A stretch of DNA of 8,345 bases from NCBI GenBank assembly GCA_946410535.1, contig CAMKAR010000084.1, forward strand, positions 1-8,345. Reading direction: 5' to 3'. How positions within the stretch are numbered: the first letter of the stretch is position 1; every line of letters starts with the position of its first letter. The position numbers and the translations under genes were made by a program. The notes under the pieces were generated by a model, which saw only the letters and a program-made list of their open reading frames with translations, did no database searches and had not been told where the DNA came from. Positions 1 through 7,145 of this stretch are shown here, piece after piece. This stretch comes from an uncultured Bacteroidales bacterium. Lineage in GTDB: Bacteria; Bacteroidota; Bacteroidia; Bacteroidales; F082.

Positions 1-101
1 TGCGCGACGAGTTCCTGGAGAAGGATCTGCCCGAAGTGGTGAAGAAGATGAAGCTCTTGGGCGTCAGCATCGACGACGTGAAAAACGCCTACGGGCTGTA
101 A
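1..101 (+). CDS. C-terminal end of a probable GntR-family (YtrA-like) transcriptional regulator, partial
   Basis: The frame starting at base 3 is open from the window edge to a TAA at 99-101 and gives 32 residues, ending in the pattern FLEKDLPEV-KKMKLLGVSIDDV. Short GntR regulators of the YtrA subgroup in Bacteroidota and Firmicutes commonly end with such a helix, roughly 'FL.e.LP....+m+lLgis.edl', after the winged-helix DNA-binding domain. The DNA-binding part lies outside the window, so the assignment rests only on this tail. If correct, the protein is a cytoplasmic repressor of about 120 residues; relatives often control ABC-transporter genes, but none is visible here. The gene converges on the protease gene and is followed about 60 bp later by a hairpin terminator. 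Any other short protein with an amphipathic C-terminal helix remains possible. Confidence 0.6.
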   Translation, partial: RDEFLEKDLPEVVKKMKLLGVSIDDVKNAYGL

Positions 102-162
102 CTTTTCGGCGGTTTGTCCGTCTTACAGGAAAGTAAATCCCTTTTTCATACCTTGTGATGAG

Positions 163-200
163 AAACGGCTGACCCATAAGGCCAGCCGTTTTCTGTTTTG
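163..200 (+). terminator. Intrinsic terminator after the GntR-like gene
   Basis: A 9-bp perfect stem, AAACGGCTG (163-171) with CAGCCGTTT (183-191), can be extended inward past one mismatch by two pairs around a five-base loop. On the plus strand it is followed by a broken T tract (TTTTCTGTTTT). It lies about 60 bp after the TAA of the plus-strand gene. On the minus strand no T-rich run follows the hairpin, so it should mainly stop plus-strand transcription. Confidence 0.7.
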
Positions 201-220
201 GTCTGTAGGCCTGTCACATT

Positions 221-256
221 GTGGCAGCCTCAGGACATTCAACCTGCGGCTGCCGT
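221..256. other. Hairpin downstream of the C25 protease gene
   Basis: GGCAGCC at 223-229 pairs with GGCTGCC at 248-254. Inside this, past one mismatch, CAGG (231-234) pairs with CCTG (243-246), leaving the eight-base loop ACATTCAA; G-U pairs may extend the outside. It starts about 25 bp after the TAA of the minus-strand protease gene. Neither strand has a T tract directly after it, so it is not a classical intrinsic terminator. It may protect the 3' end of the protease mRNA or assist termination together with the hairpin at 163-191. Confidence 0.45.
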
Positions 257-278
257 GGTACGACAGCCCTACACACCA

Positions 279-3200
279 TTATCGGATCACGCTCACGCGC
301 TTGATGCCCATGCCGTTCTCCGTGTAGATGCGAATCATGTAAACGCCTGAACCGAATTGGCTCATGTCAAGCGTTTTGGTGTCGTTATTCACTTCGGCAT
401 CGTAGACCACTTGACCGAGTTCGTTCACCACGGTGAGGCGTTGCATGCCTTCAGCCTCGATGGTCACGTTGCCATCGGTCGGGTTGGGGTAGATGGTGGC
501 GTTGAGGTTGTATTCGTTCACATCGGTCGAGTTCTTCACCTCGATGTCCAACGAACCGCTGCCGTTGTTGCATTCCGCGATAGGTGTGGCGGTCAGCACG
601 GCTTGGCCTTTGTACTCGTTGCTCCAGGTGACCACGACGCTCTTGCCGTCGTTGGCGGGAACGAGGGTGCCAGCCTCTTCAGGCTCGATGCTGAAGCCCA
701 CTTCCACGTCGTTGCCGATGGTGTAGGTCGTGGTAGGCGTGAGGCGCACGTCCAATTCGGCGTCACCGCTGATTTCGGGTTGCTCGGCAATGGCGTTCAC
801 AGTGATGTTGATGGCCTGTTCAAAGGCGGTTTCGCAGCCGTTGGCGTCGGTTACCTTAGTGAAAGTGGCGTTCAACGTTTCGGTCGGGTTGAGGCTGAGC
901 GTGTAAGTGTCGTTTTCGGCGGTGAAGCCTTCCATGCCCGTGGCTTCCACGATGAACGGTGCCACACCCGTGAAGCCGAAGTTGATGTTCACTTCTTCGC
1001 CTTCGCAAACCGATTCGGGCACATCGCCCATTGCCATTGTCGGAGCGGCGTTTACATTGACGGTGAACATCATCTCGTCTCCCTCATAATTGGTGTAGCA
1101 GAATAAATTGTGAACCCATGCAATCCTGAAGACATGTTCTCCAACTTCAAGCACACCTAAGTCAACACTGTTGTTGCCAGATTGGTAGACTTCGTATTGA
1201 ACGTTGTTCATCAAGAACGTGAACTCTGGATCAAACATGTTCCATGAACCAGCCGAACCACTTATGCTGAAATTCATGATGGCATTCTCGCCTTCACAGA
1301 TTTCGATGGCATTGGTGGCCAAGGTCATTTGTGGCAAGGGGTTCATGTCGAAATTATATTCAAATACCACAGGGCCGCAGCCTTCGGATTGTGCAGTAGC
1401 GTACAAGGTGACGCCATTGGCAATGTCCATCGGGCCGGGGGTGTAGTTGGTAAACAGTTCGTTGGGATCTTCAAACACGCCGTCACCCGATGTGCTCCAA
1501 CTGAATGAAGTGTAATCGCCATAGATATCAACGGCAACTATTTGCGGCTCGCTGGAGGCGCAGTAGTACTTGTCAAAAATACCGTAGTTGATTTCCACGT
1601 TTTCAGTGATAAACACCGTCATCTCATCAGTAATTGTCTCGCCGCCGCCATTGATAGTGAGGGTCAGTGTGGCTTGGCCGTTGGCGATGTCTTGTGTGCC
1701 AGGCGTGTAAATCGGCGTGGCAATGCTGGCATCGTCGAAGGTGCCGTCGCCCGAGCTGGTCCATTGCAGGTTGTCGTAGTGGATGGCGTAGCCCACGATT
1801 TGGACTGGGCTGTCTTCGCAGGTGGTCACGTCGTAACCGGCAGTGCCAGCCATGACGCGGGCGGCAGGCAGGCTGACGAAATCGATCCAGCCGCAGTCGC
1901 TGCCAGTGTTGACACTACCGTCCTTGGTATAGCTCCATCTGTAGGTGTGCACGCCAGCGCCGACGGCGTAGGCGGCCTTGGTCCAGTTGACCGTACCCGA
2001 CCATGTGCCCACTTCGGTGTTGTCGATGTAGAAATGCAGCTTGTCGTAGCCGCTTTCCGACGACACCTTATAATAGAACGAGATGCTGTCGGCTGAGCCG
2101 GCTTCGTGGGTCAGCGAAAGGCTTGAGGTCACATTGCTCACGCCGGCGCCACCGCTCTTCACGCAGTATACGCCTTCGTAGCCTTCGCGGACAAACGTCC
2201 ACGGACGCTGCGGGTCGTTGGTCCAGCCTTCGCCAAACTCGCCGGTCTCGAAGTCCTCCACGATGAGGCCGACCTTGGCGGTATAGTCGCTCTGGGCCTC
2301 ATAACGGCCTGAGGTCACGTTGAGGACAAGCGGGCAGCTGTAGCCCAATGGGGTCTCCTCGCTGACGGTAATGTCGTAGACGGCAGTGGCGGTCTCGCCG
2401 GCGTTCAGGCTCTCGAAGCTGACCGTGTTTTCAGCCAAGGTGATGTAGGGCGACAGCATTTGCAGCGTCGCTGTGGTGACGGCTGCATCGGCATGGCCTT
2501 TGTTCTCGATAGGGAAGGAGAGCTGTGCAGTTTCGCCGGCGTCGAGGCGACCGTTGCCGTTGCCATTCACTTCGATGATTCTGAGGTTGCCGAGGTCGAA
2601 GACGGGGGCATAGGCCTTCATGACCAAGTTGCTGACAAACACGTCGTCGCCATTGGTCACGGTGATGGTGAAGCGGTTGCTGGTGTTGTCGGGCACGTTG
2701 TCGGCCACATTGAACGAGAAGGCACTTTCAAGGTTTTGTGTGGCGTTGGGTGCCAGGCCGTCGTATTGGGCGGTGCCGTTGGTGATGGTGATGTATTCCG
2801 ACTCGGTCTCAAGGACGGCCTCGAAGGCTTGCATCGGGTCGCTGCCCACGTTCTTCAAGGTGACGTCGAGGTTGATGGTCTCGCCGAAGTCGAGCTGGGC
2901 GTTGCCGTTGTTGTCGTGGATGACCTTGCTGTCGTAGACGATGTAGGGACCGTCGGCGGGAATCACGCCCATCACGGCTTCATAGCGCAGGTAGTTCTGA
3001 CCAGTCACCACAAGGTTGATTTCGGTGGGCGGCACTTGGGGCAAAAACTCGATGTTTTGCGGGTCGCCTGTGGCGGTGGCCACGGCCAGGATTTCCCAAC
3101 CGCCTTCGCCGTCGTCTTTCACCAAGCTGATTGTGCAGCCTTCAGGGGCGGTGATGCTGACTTCACCCAAACCAGCGATAACAACTTCGGGATGAATGAC

Positions 3201-5144
3201 TTCCATTTCTTGTGGCACTTGCGTGTAGATGCGCAGGAATGCGTCGCAGTGGGCGGTGAACATGGTGTAGGTGATGTCCTTGCTTTCCGTGTTGTAGGGC
3301 CAGTTGCTTTGGGCGAGGAAGTATTTTCCGGCTACGTTGCCAAAGGCAGGCAACCAGTTGCCGGTGTTGGCGGCATAGGGGCCGAAGGTGGGCATGAAGT
3401 CACCGTCGAAGAGGTCATAGACACCCCAAACGTAGGCATCGTTGACGAAGGAATAGGAGGTCTCGGTGGGGCAGAGCAAGCCTACTGCACCAGCGTTCTC
3501 GCCGTTGAAGGTGCGGCGCATCCAGGCCTCGGCGAAGCAGTCTTGGCCATAGTTGAACTTGCCCGTGAGGCAGTTGATGGACATCACGAAAGGCAGCTTG
3601 CCGACATTGTTCATCTGCGCGATGTGGGTGTTGCGCACTGCGGGTTCTCCCCAGCCGGTCTCCAAGCCGTGGTCGCGGTGTTGCAGCCAGAAAGCGCCTT
3701 GGTTGACGGCTTGCACCACGAGTTCGGGCGTGCCGTTGTTCCAGTCGCCCAATTCGGAAGGAGATTGGGGGATGTAGCCCGTGCCGTTGGGTCCGAAGTA
3801 GTTGACCACCATCGAGGTGTTCTGGTTGCTCGACCAGCTGCTGCCAGGCGTGCCGCTGTAGATGCAGTTGATGCGGTTGGGGTTGTAGCCGTGCTGGCGC
3901 ATGTAGCCGCCAAACACTTCGGAGCAGATTTGGAACCAACGTTCTGTTTGCCAGCCCAATGCGGTGATGGGACGCTCATAGAAGCTGGGGTCCATGTTGG
4001 GGTTGGTGTATTCATATTCCAGTTGCTTGCCGACGAACACGGGCAGTTGTGCGGGCGTTTCGGCAATCAGGCGCGAAAACACCATGTCGGGCAGGTTGTC
4101 GTTGCCCTCGGCATCGGCATAGCGGTTGTCGGTGATGCAGCTGCCGTTGGAGGGGTGGCTGGTGGTCTCGGCAGGGATGTATTGGCCCATGTTGGTGCCG
4201 TGGTCGCCCATGAGGCAGACTGCCACGGGGGCGATGTCCCAGGTGTGGTAGGCGTTGTGGAACCATTCCCTCATTTGGTTGGTGTTGGTGGCGGGCATCT
4301 CATCGAGGCGGTACACAGCGGTCAGGATGCCTTGGCGTGTGCGGTATTCCTTCAGCTGGTTGGCATATTCGGCCCAAGCGTCGTTGTTGGGCGTGATGAT
4401 GAGGTATTCGGCGCCGTCCTTGTCGTCGCGCAGCCATTCCTGCATACGCTTCTCATAGTCGATGACGGGCAGCTGGTCGAAGTTGAGCAGCTCGGCGGCC
4501 AAGATGGGATCCCAGTAGGGTGAACGCAGGCGGTCTTCGCCGAAATGGCCGTCACCGCCTTCAAACTCGACCGAGAGTTCGACGTTGGTGTAGACGACCA
4601 AGTCTTTCGTGACGGGGTTGTACTGGAAAGGGGTGATGGCTACCGTAACGGCTTCAACGCCACGGATGTAGCTGCTTCCCATGACGAAAGGCTCGGCAGG
4701 GAAGAAGGCGTTCTTGCCGTAGATGTTCAAGTCCTTCACATAGTTCATGTCAGGCTCTTCGTTCTCCGACTGGATGCGGAGGGCCGGCGCGATGTTGACG
4801 TTGTGGATGGTCTCTTTCTCGAAGCTGACCACACGCAGGGTGGCTTGTGCGCCATTGGGTATGGCCATCATGCGGCTCTCGGTCGGCAGGTTGGGCATTC
4901 CGGCGTCGGCAGGCAGGCCGATGGCCGAGATGCTGATTTCCGACATCTCTTCGCCGCGATAGCTGAGTTGGTTGAGGCTCATTTGACCAAGGTTGTACGT
5001 GATGTGCAACCCGTCGCGAGTCTTCTCCGTCAGGTTGAAGCCTTGCTTCCCTTTGACGGGATAGCTGAAGGTCTGCGCCAAGGCGGTGTTGCCCACAAGG
5101 GCCAACAATGCGATGGCAAGCGCAATTGGTAGCGACTTTCTCAT
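279..5144 (-). CDS. Gingipain-like peptidase C25 family cysteine protease, T9SS-secreted, multi-domain
   Basis: Predicted secreted endopeptidase of clan CD (caspase-like fold); family members usually cut after Arg or Lys. A signal peptide covers residues 1-23 (cleavage ALA|Q). Residues about 25-215 resemble the C25 propeptide. The catalytic domain (about 245-640) has His492 in RDHGLETGW and Cys525 in INCLTG. Their 33-residue spacing equals that of the RgpB dyad (His211/Cys244). An upstream GDHG (313-316) and a D..YADAEGNDNLPD segment also fit the family. An IgSF-like domain follows (645-730), then two CARDB-like repeats (735-843, 848-957), a jelly-roll/MAM-like module (960-1095), two PKD-like GDG.F/YTPG..DIANG repeats (about 1099-1268), further Ig/PKD-like modules (1270-1540) and a T9SS type A sorting domain (1541-1621, YPNPTDG, ending KRVSVIR). 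The Met at 5144 fits the signal peptide; a promoter box lies 61 bp upstream. It is far longer than the protease core needs. Substrate and P1 preference cannot be read from the sequence. Confidence 0.93.
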   Translation of the reverse strand: MRKSLPIALAIALLALVGNTALAQTFSYPVKGKQGFNLTEKTRDGLHITYNLGQMSLNQLSYRGEEMSEISISAIGLPADAGMPNLPTESRMMAIPNGAQATLRVVSFEKETIHNVNIAPALRIQSENEEPDMNYVKDLNIYGKNAFFPAEPFVMGSSYIRGVEAVTVAITPFQYNPVTKDLVVYTNVELSVEFEGGDGHFGEDRLRSPYWDPILAAELLNFDQLPVIDYEKRMQEWLRDDKDGAEYLIITPNNDAWAEYANQLKEYRTRQGILTAVYRLDEMPATNTNQMREWFHNAYHTWDIAPVAVCLMGDHGTNMGQYIPAETTSHPSNGSCITDNRYADAEGNDNLPDMVFSRLIAETPAQLPVFVGKQLEYEYTNPNMDPSFYERPITALGWQTERWFQICSEVFGGYMRQHGYNPNRINCIYSGTPGSSWSSNQNTSMVVNYFGPNGTGYIPQSPSELGDWNNGTPELVVQAVNQGAFWLQHRDHGLETGWGEPAVRNTHIAQMNNVGKLPFVMSINCLTGKFNYGQDCFAEAWMRRTFNGENAGAVGLLCPTETSYSFVNDAYVWGVYDLFDGDFMPTFGPYAANTGNWLPAFGNVAGKYFLAQSNWPYNTESKDITYTMFTAHCDAFLRIYTQVPQEMEVIHPEVVIAGLGEVSITAPEGCTISLVKDDGEGGWEILAVATATGDPQNIEFLPQVPPTEINLVVTGQNYLRYEAVMGVIPADGPYIVYDSKVIHDNNGNAQLDFGETINLDVTLKNVGSDPMQAFEAVLETESEYITITNGTAQYDGLAPNATQNLESAFSFNVADNVPDNTSNRFTITVTNGDDVFVSNLVMKAYAPVFDLGNLRIIEVNGNGNGRLDAGETAQLSFPIENKGHADAAVTTATLQMLSPYITLAENTVSFESLNAGETATAVYDITVSEETPLGYSCPLVLNVTSGRYEAQSDYTAKVGLIVEDFETGEFGEGWTNDPQRPWTFVREGYEGVYCVKSGGAGVSNVTSSLSLTHEAGSADSISFYYKVSSESGYDKLHFYIDNTEVGTWSGTVNWTKAAYAVGAGVHTYRWSYTKDGSVNTGSDCGWIDFVSLPAARVMAGTAGYDVTTCEDSPVQIVGYAIHYDNLQWTSSGDGTFDDASIATPIYTPGTQDIANGQATLTLTINGGGETITDEMTVFITENVEINYGIFDKYYCASSEPQIVAVDIYGDYTSFSWSTSGDGVFEDPNELFTNYTPGPMDIANGVTLYATAQSEGCGPVVFEYNFDMNPLPQMTLATNAIEICEGENAIMNFSISGSAGSWNMFDPEFTFLMNNVQYEVYQSGNNSVDLGVLEVGEHVFRIAWVHNLFCYTNYEGDEMMFTVNVNAAPTMAMGDVPESVCEGEEVNINFGFTGVAPFIVEATGMEGFTAENDTYTLSLNPTETLNATFTKVTDANGCETAFEQAINITVNAIAEQPEISGDAELDVRLTPTTTYTIGNDVEVGFSIEPEEAGTLVPANDGKSVVVTWSNEYKGQAVLTATPIAECNNGSGSLDIEVKNSTDVNEYNLNATIYPNPTDGNVTIEAEGMQRLTVVNELGQVVYDAEVNNDTKTLDMSQFGSGVYMIRIYTENGMGIKRVSVIR
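1413..1763 (-). repeat. Two PKD-like module repeats in the protease stalk
   Basis: Residues 1128-1156 and 1216-1244 of the protease (coordinates 1677-1763 and 1413-1499) align without gaps over 29 positions with 16 identities: W..SGDG.F.D, then YTPG, then DIANG. They are 88 residues apart, so a whole module of about 85-90 residues is repeated. The protein pattern is clear but the DNA copies have diverged, so this is an old duplication or recruitment of a common Bacteroidota surface module. Confidence 0.8.
2274..2942 (-). repeat. Two CARDB/Ig-like repeats in the protease stalk
   Basis: Residues about 735-843 and 848-957 share the pattern D/N-NGN..LD.GET..L...(L/I)(K/E)N.G near their starts (744-766 and 860-883) and similar strand spacing afterwards. 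The shared pattern is typical of CARDB-type adhesion or spacer modules in secreted bacterial enzymes. The boundaries are estimates by eye. Confidence 0.65.
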
Positions 5145-5204
5145 AGTTGGTTTGATTTATTGGTAATAATTAAGTTGATTGTCTTGACTGTTTCTATCAA
5201 GGTG

Positions 5205-5212
5205 CAAATTTA
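5205..5212 (-). promoter_or_regulatory. Bacteroidota-type -7 box for the protease gene
   Basis: The minus strand reads TAAATTTG, an exact match to the Bacteroidota -7 consensus TAnnTTTG, 61 bp upstream of the protease ATG. A start a few bases downstream would give an A/T-rich leader of roughly 55 nt without a Shine-Dalgarno, as is usual in this phylum. No TTG is present at the expected -33 distance; that position falls inside the terminator hairpin of the neighbouring operon, so the call rests on the -7 box alone. Confidence 0.6.
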
Positions 5213-5221
5213 GCAAAAAAG

Positions 5222-5257
5222 AAAAAGAGACGCAGCATTTTGCGTCTCTTTTTTTTG
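5222..5257 (-). terminator. Strong intrinsic terminator of the lipoprotein-barrel operon
   Basis: A perfect 13-bp stem, AAAAAGAGACGCA (5222-5234) with TGCGTCTCTTTTT (5241-5253), closes a six-base loop. It begins about 20 bp beyond the TGA of the minus-strand barrel gene, and on the minus strand runs into a T-rich tract (CTCTTTTTCTTTTTT). T tracts flank both sides, so it could work in both directions, but only the minus strand has a gene that needs it. Confidence 0.88.
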
Positions 5258-5274
5258 AATGTTTTCCGTCGGAA

Positions 5275-6153
5275 TCAATCATATTCGCCCCATCTGATGC
5301 ACGCGCCTTGCAATTGCTTCTTGAGCGGGAACATCAGCGTTATTTTCGCGGTGAAGTCGGTGTTGAAGCGCATGCCCAACAGATAGGGGTCGATGTAGGC
5401 TGCGCCGACCACGTTTTGCGACTCGCCTGCGATTTCTTCGGGTGTGAACGAATTGATGACGGCGCCATGGGCCGAAACGTCGGCCTTGAGGAGCAGGTAG
5501 TAGTTGCCCACGTTGAGTTTGTACATCAAGCCCACGCCTGCCACCAAGCCCGCGTTGAACGGACGGGTGTTTTGCGCGTTGAACTCAACGGTGTCTCGCA
5601 CGATGTCCTTGTCGCTGTAGTGCTGGTTCTCGGAGCCATATTCCTCGATCTTCAGTTTTTGCCAATACATCTTGCCTGAGAGGGGCACGCTGACGCGCAC
5701 GCCACCGAAGATGTAGGGCCTGAGGTTGCTCGTCGAGAAGTAGTGGGTGACGATGGCCTGGCCGTCCACTTCCTGGAAGTCGGCGTCGAACTGGCGGTAG
5801 AAGTTCTCGTTCACATTGACCTCGGTGGGGAAGTTGAGCACCTCGTAGTTGAGTTGCGTCTTGCGCATGGCATAGTAGCCTTCGAGGCTGACGGATGTGC
5901 TGCGGTTGAGCATACGCTCCACCGAGAGTCCGCCCACGATGCCGAAGTTGAAGGGCGCGTTGTATTTCGTGTTGGTGCCTCCAAAGTGGACCCAATAGGT
6001 CGAGGTGATGCCTCCCACGAGGCCGATGTTGTACTTGGCCTCCGAGGTGTTCACGCGGCTGCTGGCCGACTGAAGGGGCTTCTTGAACTGAGCTTGAGCC
6101 GTGCCTCCGATAAGCAAAAAGGTGAGGAGAATTATGACTGTTGACTTTTTCAT
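5275..6153 (-). CDS. Outer-membrane beta-barrel protein (porin/PorT-like family)
   Basis: The protein has 292 residues. Residues 1-21 are a signal peptide (MKK start, hydrophobic core, cleavage AQA|Q). From about residue 40, alternating amphipathic strands with Gly and aromatic residues appear (YNIGLVGGITSTYWVHF, FNFGIVGGLSVERML, TSVSLEGYYAMRK, RPYIFGGVRVSVPL, FNAGLVAGVGLMYKL, NYYLLLKADVSAHGAV, DFTAKITLMFPL). This matches the small outer-membrane barrels often annotated as 'porin family' or 'PorT family' in Bacteroidota. After the last strand comes an unusual tail, KKQLQGACIRWGEYD, containing the only cysteine of the mature protein. True PorT is a T9SS component, but nothing here shows that role. 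It lies 24 bp after the lipoprotein gene, so the two are probably co-transcribed and their products may interact in the outer membrane. Function unknown. Confidence 0.82.
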   Translation of the reverse strand: MKKSTVIILLTFLLIGGTAQAQFKKPLQSASSRVNTSEAKYNIGLVGGITSTYWVHFGGTNTKYNAPFNFGIVGGLSVERMLNRSTSVSLEGYYAMRKTQLNYEVLNFPTEVNVNENFYRQFDADFQEVDGQAIVTHYFSTSNLRPYIFGGVRVSVPLSGKMYWQKLKIEEYGSENQHYSDKDIVRDTVEFNAQNTRPFNAGLVAGVGLMYKLNVGNYYLLLKADVSAHGAVINSFTPEEIAGESQNVVGAAYIDPYLLGMRFNTDFTAKITLMFPLKKQLQGACIRWGEYD

Positions 6154-6177
6154 CGTGCTTGAGGTCTTGTGTTGTTG

Positions 6178-7020
6178 TTATTCGTGAAATTCGCCGGTGT
6201 GGACTACGCCTTCGTTCTTGAGGATCATCGCGTCGCCTTTTGAGGGCAGGAAGCCGAGGCTGATGATTTGGGAAACGGCGTAGCCTTCCTTGAAGTATTT
6301 CATCGTCTCGAAGCCCCATTTGAAGTCTTTGATGACGGGCTTCACGATGGTGTCGGTCACGTTGGTCGCGGTGTCGGTCACCACGGTGGTTTCCTTGTCG
6401 ATCTTGCCCGAAAGGATGACGGCGTTGAGGGGTTGTGCCTTCGACATGATGTCGCGCACCTCATAATAGAAGACGGTGAAATAGGGGTCTTCTCCGATGA
6501 TGTAGACGGTGTTGAAGTTCTCTTTCTTGTAGTTGCCGTTCTTGAAATAGATGGGGGCGATGGTGTCGTTGATGAAGAAATCGGGGTTGTTGTTGACAAT
6601 GAAATCGGTGCTGTCGGGCGACGAGGATTCAACGAAGTAGCCATAGTCGGAGGGGTTGCCTTTGGGGAACTTGAAGTTCAGCTTGGCAATGCCCTTGTGC
6701 TGCTCGTAGATCTCGAAATATTGCGGGGTGGGGATGGAGGTGGGTTGGAAGTTCCACGGACTGTTGGGTGCCAAAATGATGTCGGTGGCGAAAATGTTGT
6801 CGGCCACATAAGTGCCTTCAATCTTGGGTGGCTCGTCGCCGAAATGGATGTTGTTGCCGAAAGCCAACAGCAATGATTGTGGCATGAACTCATTGATGTT
6901 CGGAATCTCTTGGTAGCCGTAATAAACGGTCTCGTTGTTCTTGGGGTCGTCTTTCATGCACGAACTGAGCGCAGCAAGCCCGCAAAGGAGAATCAATGTT
7001 CTGATTAAGTGTTTCTTCAT
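6178..7020 (-). CDS. Predicted surface-exposed lipoprotein of unknown function
   Basis: The protein has 280 residues. The N-terminus MKKHLIRTLILLCGLAALSSC is a lipoprotein signal with lipobox LSSC, so Cys21 would be lipidated. The next residues, MKDDPKN, place a Lys and two Asp just after the cysteine, like the lipoprotein export signal that sends Bacteroidota lipoproteins to the outer face of the outer membrane. The mature part looks like an all-beta domain, with aromatic-rich strands such as YIIGEDPYFTVFYYEVRD and a later VILSGKI segment, then a Thr/Val/Asp-rich stretch (211-229, TTVVTDTATNVTDTIVKPV). I do not recognise a named family. It is the first gene of a probable two-gene operon with the barrel protein and has its own promoter box 48 bp upstream. 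A partner role for the barrel (plug, ligand capture or assembly) is inference only. Confidence 0.8.
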   Translation of the reverse strand: MKKHLIRTLILLCGLAALSSCMKDDPKNNETVYYGYQEIPNINEFMPQSLLLAFGNNIHFGDEPPKIEGTYVADNIFATDIILAPNSPWNFQPTSIPTPQYFEIYEQHKGIAKLNFKFPKGNPSDYGYFVESSSPDSTDFIVNNNPDFFINDTIAPIYFKNGNYKKENFNTVYIIGEDPYFTVFYYEVRDIMSKAQPLNAVILSGKIDKETTVVTDTATNVTDTIVKPVIKDFKWGFETMKYFKEGYAVSQIISLGFLPSKGDAMILKNEGVVHTGEFHE

Positions 7021-7068
7021 CTTGTTAGTGTATGGATGAGGTACTTCTCATGGTGAAAAATAATCTCG

Positions 7069-7102
7069 CAAATGTAAGGATTTAGGTTTTACATTCGACA
7101 AA
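7069..7102 (-). promoter_or_regulatory. Bacteroidota-type promoter for the lipoprotein-barrel operon
   Basis: The minus strand reads TACATTTG at 7069-7076, an exact TAnnTTTG -7 box. TTTG at 7099-7102 can serve as the -33 element with a 22-bp spacer, slightly longer than usual. Transcription would start near 7062 and leave a leader of about 40 nt before the ATG at 7020. The rest of the 125-bp gap is A/T-rich. Confidence 0.65.
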
Positions 7103-7145
7103 AATCGAACGAAAAATTTTCTTTTTTATTGTAATTTATTGATAT

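Noticed and set aside
4196..4207. GDHG at protease residues 313-316 as the catalytic histidine
   Set aside because: The downstream DHG (His492) has the catalytic cysteine 33 residues later in the INCLTG context, as in RgpB. The upstream GDH is a conserved structural strand of the C25 fold.
2460..4523. A 687-codon open frame on the plus strand opposite the protease
   Set aside because: It is codon-aligned with the protease gene, so it stays open simply because TTA, CTA and TCA codons are rare in that gene. Its product is a Val/Gly/His-rich composition typical of antisense shadows, with no signal or domain. The same explains the plus-strand frames at 357-1106, 1542-2096, 4545-5132, 5308-5679, 5743-6144, 6268-6876 and 7188-7409.
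5275..6153. Barrel protein as the T9SS component PorT or as PorP/SprF
   Set aside because: It shares only the general small-barrel pattern. PorP/SprF partners normally accompany cargo with type B sorting domains, while both cargo proteins here have type A domains.
7094..7109. TTCGA/TCGAA hairpin as a terminator for the PKD protein gene
   Set aside because: The stem has only five A/T-rich pairs and no following T tract on the minus strand. It also overlaps the proposed -33 box of the next promoter. No convincing terminator was found in this gap.
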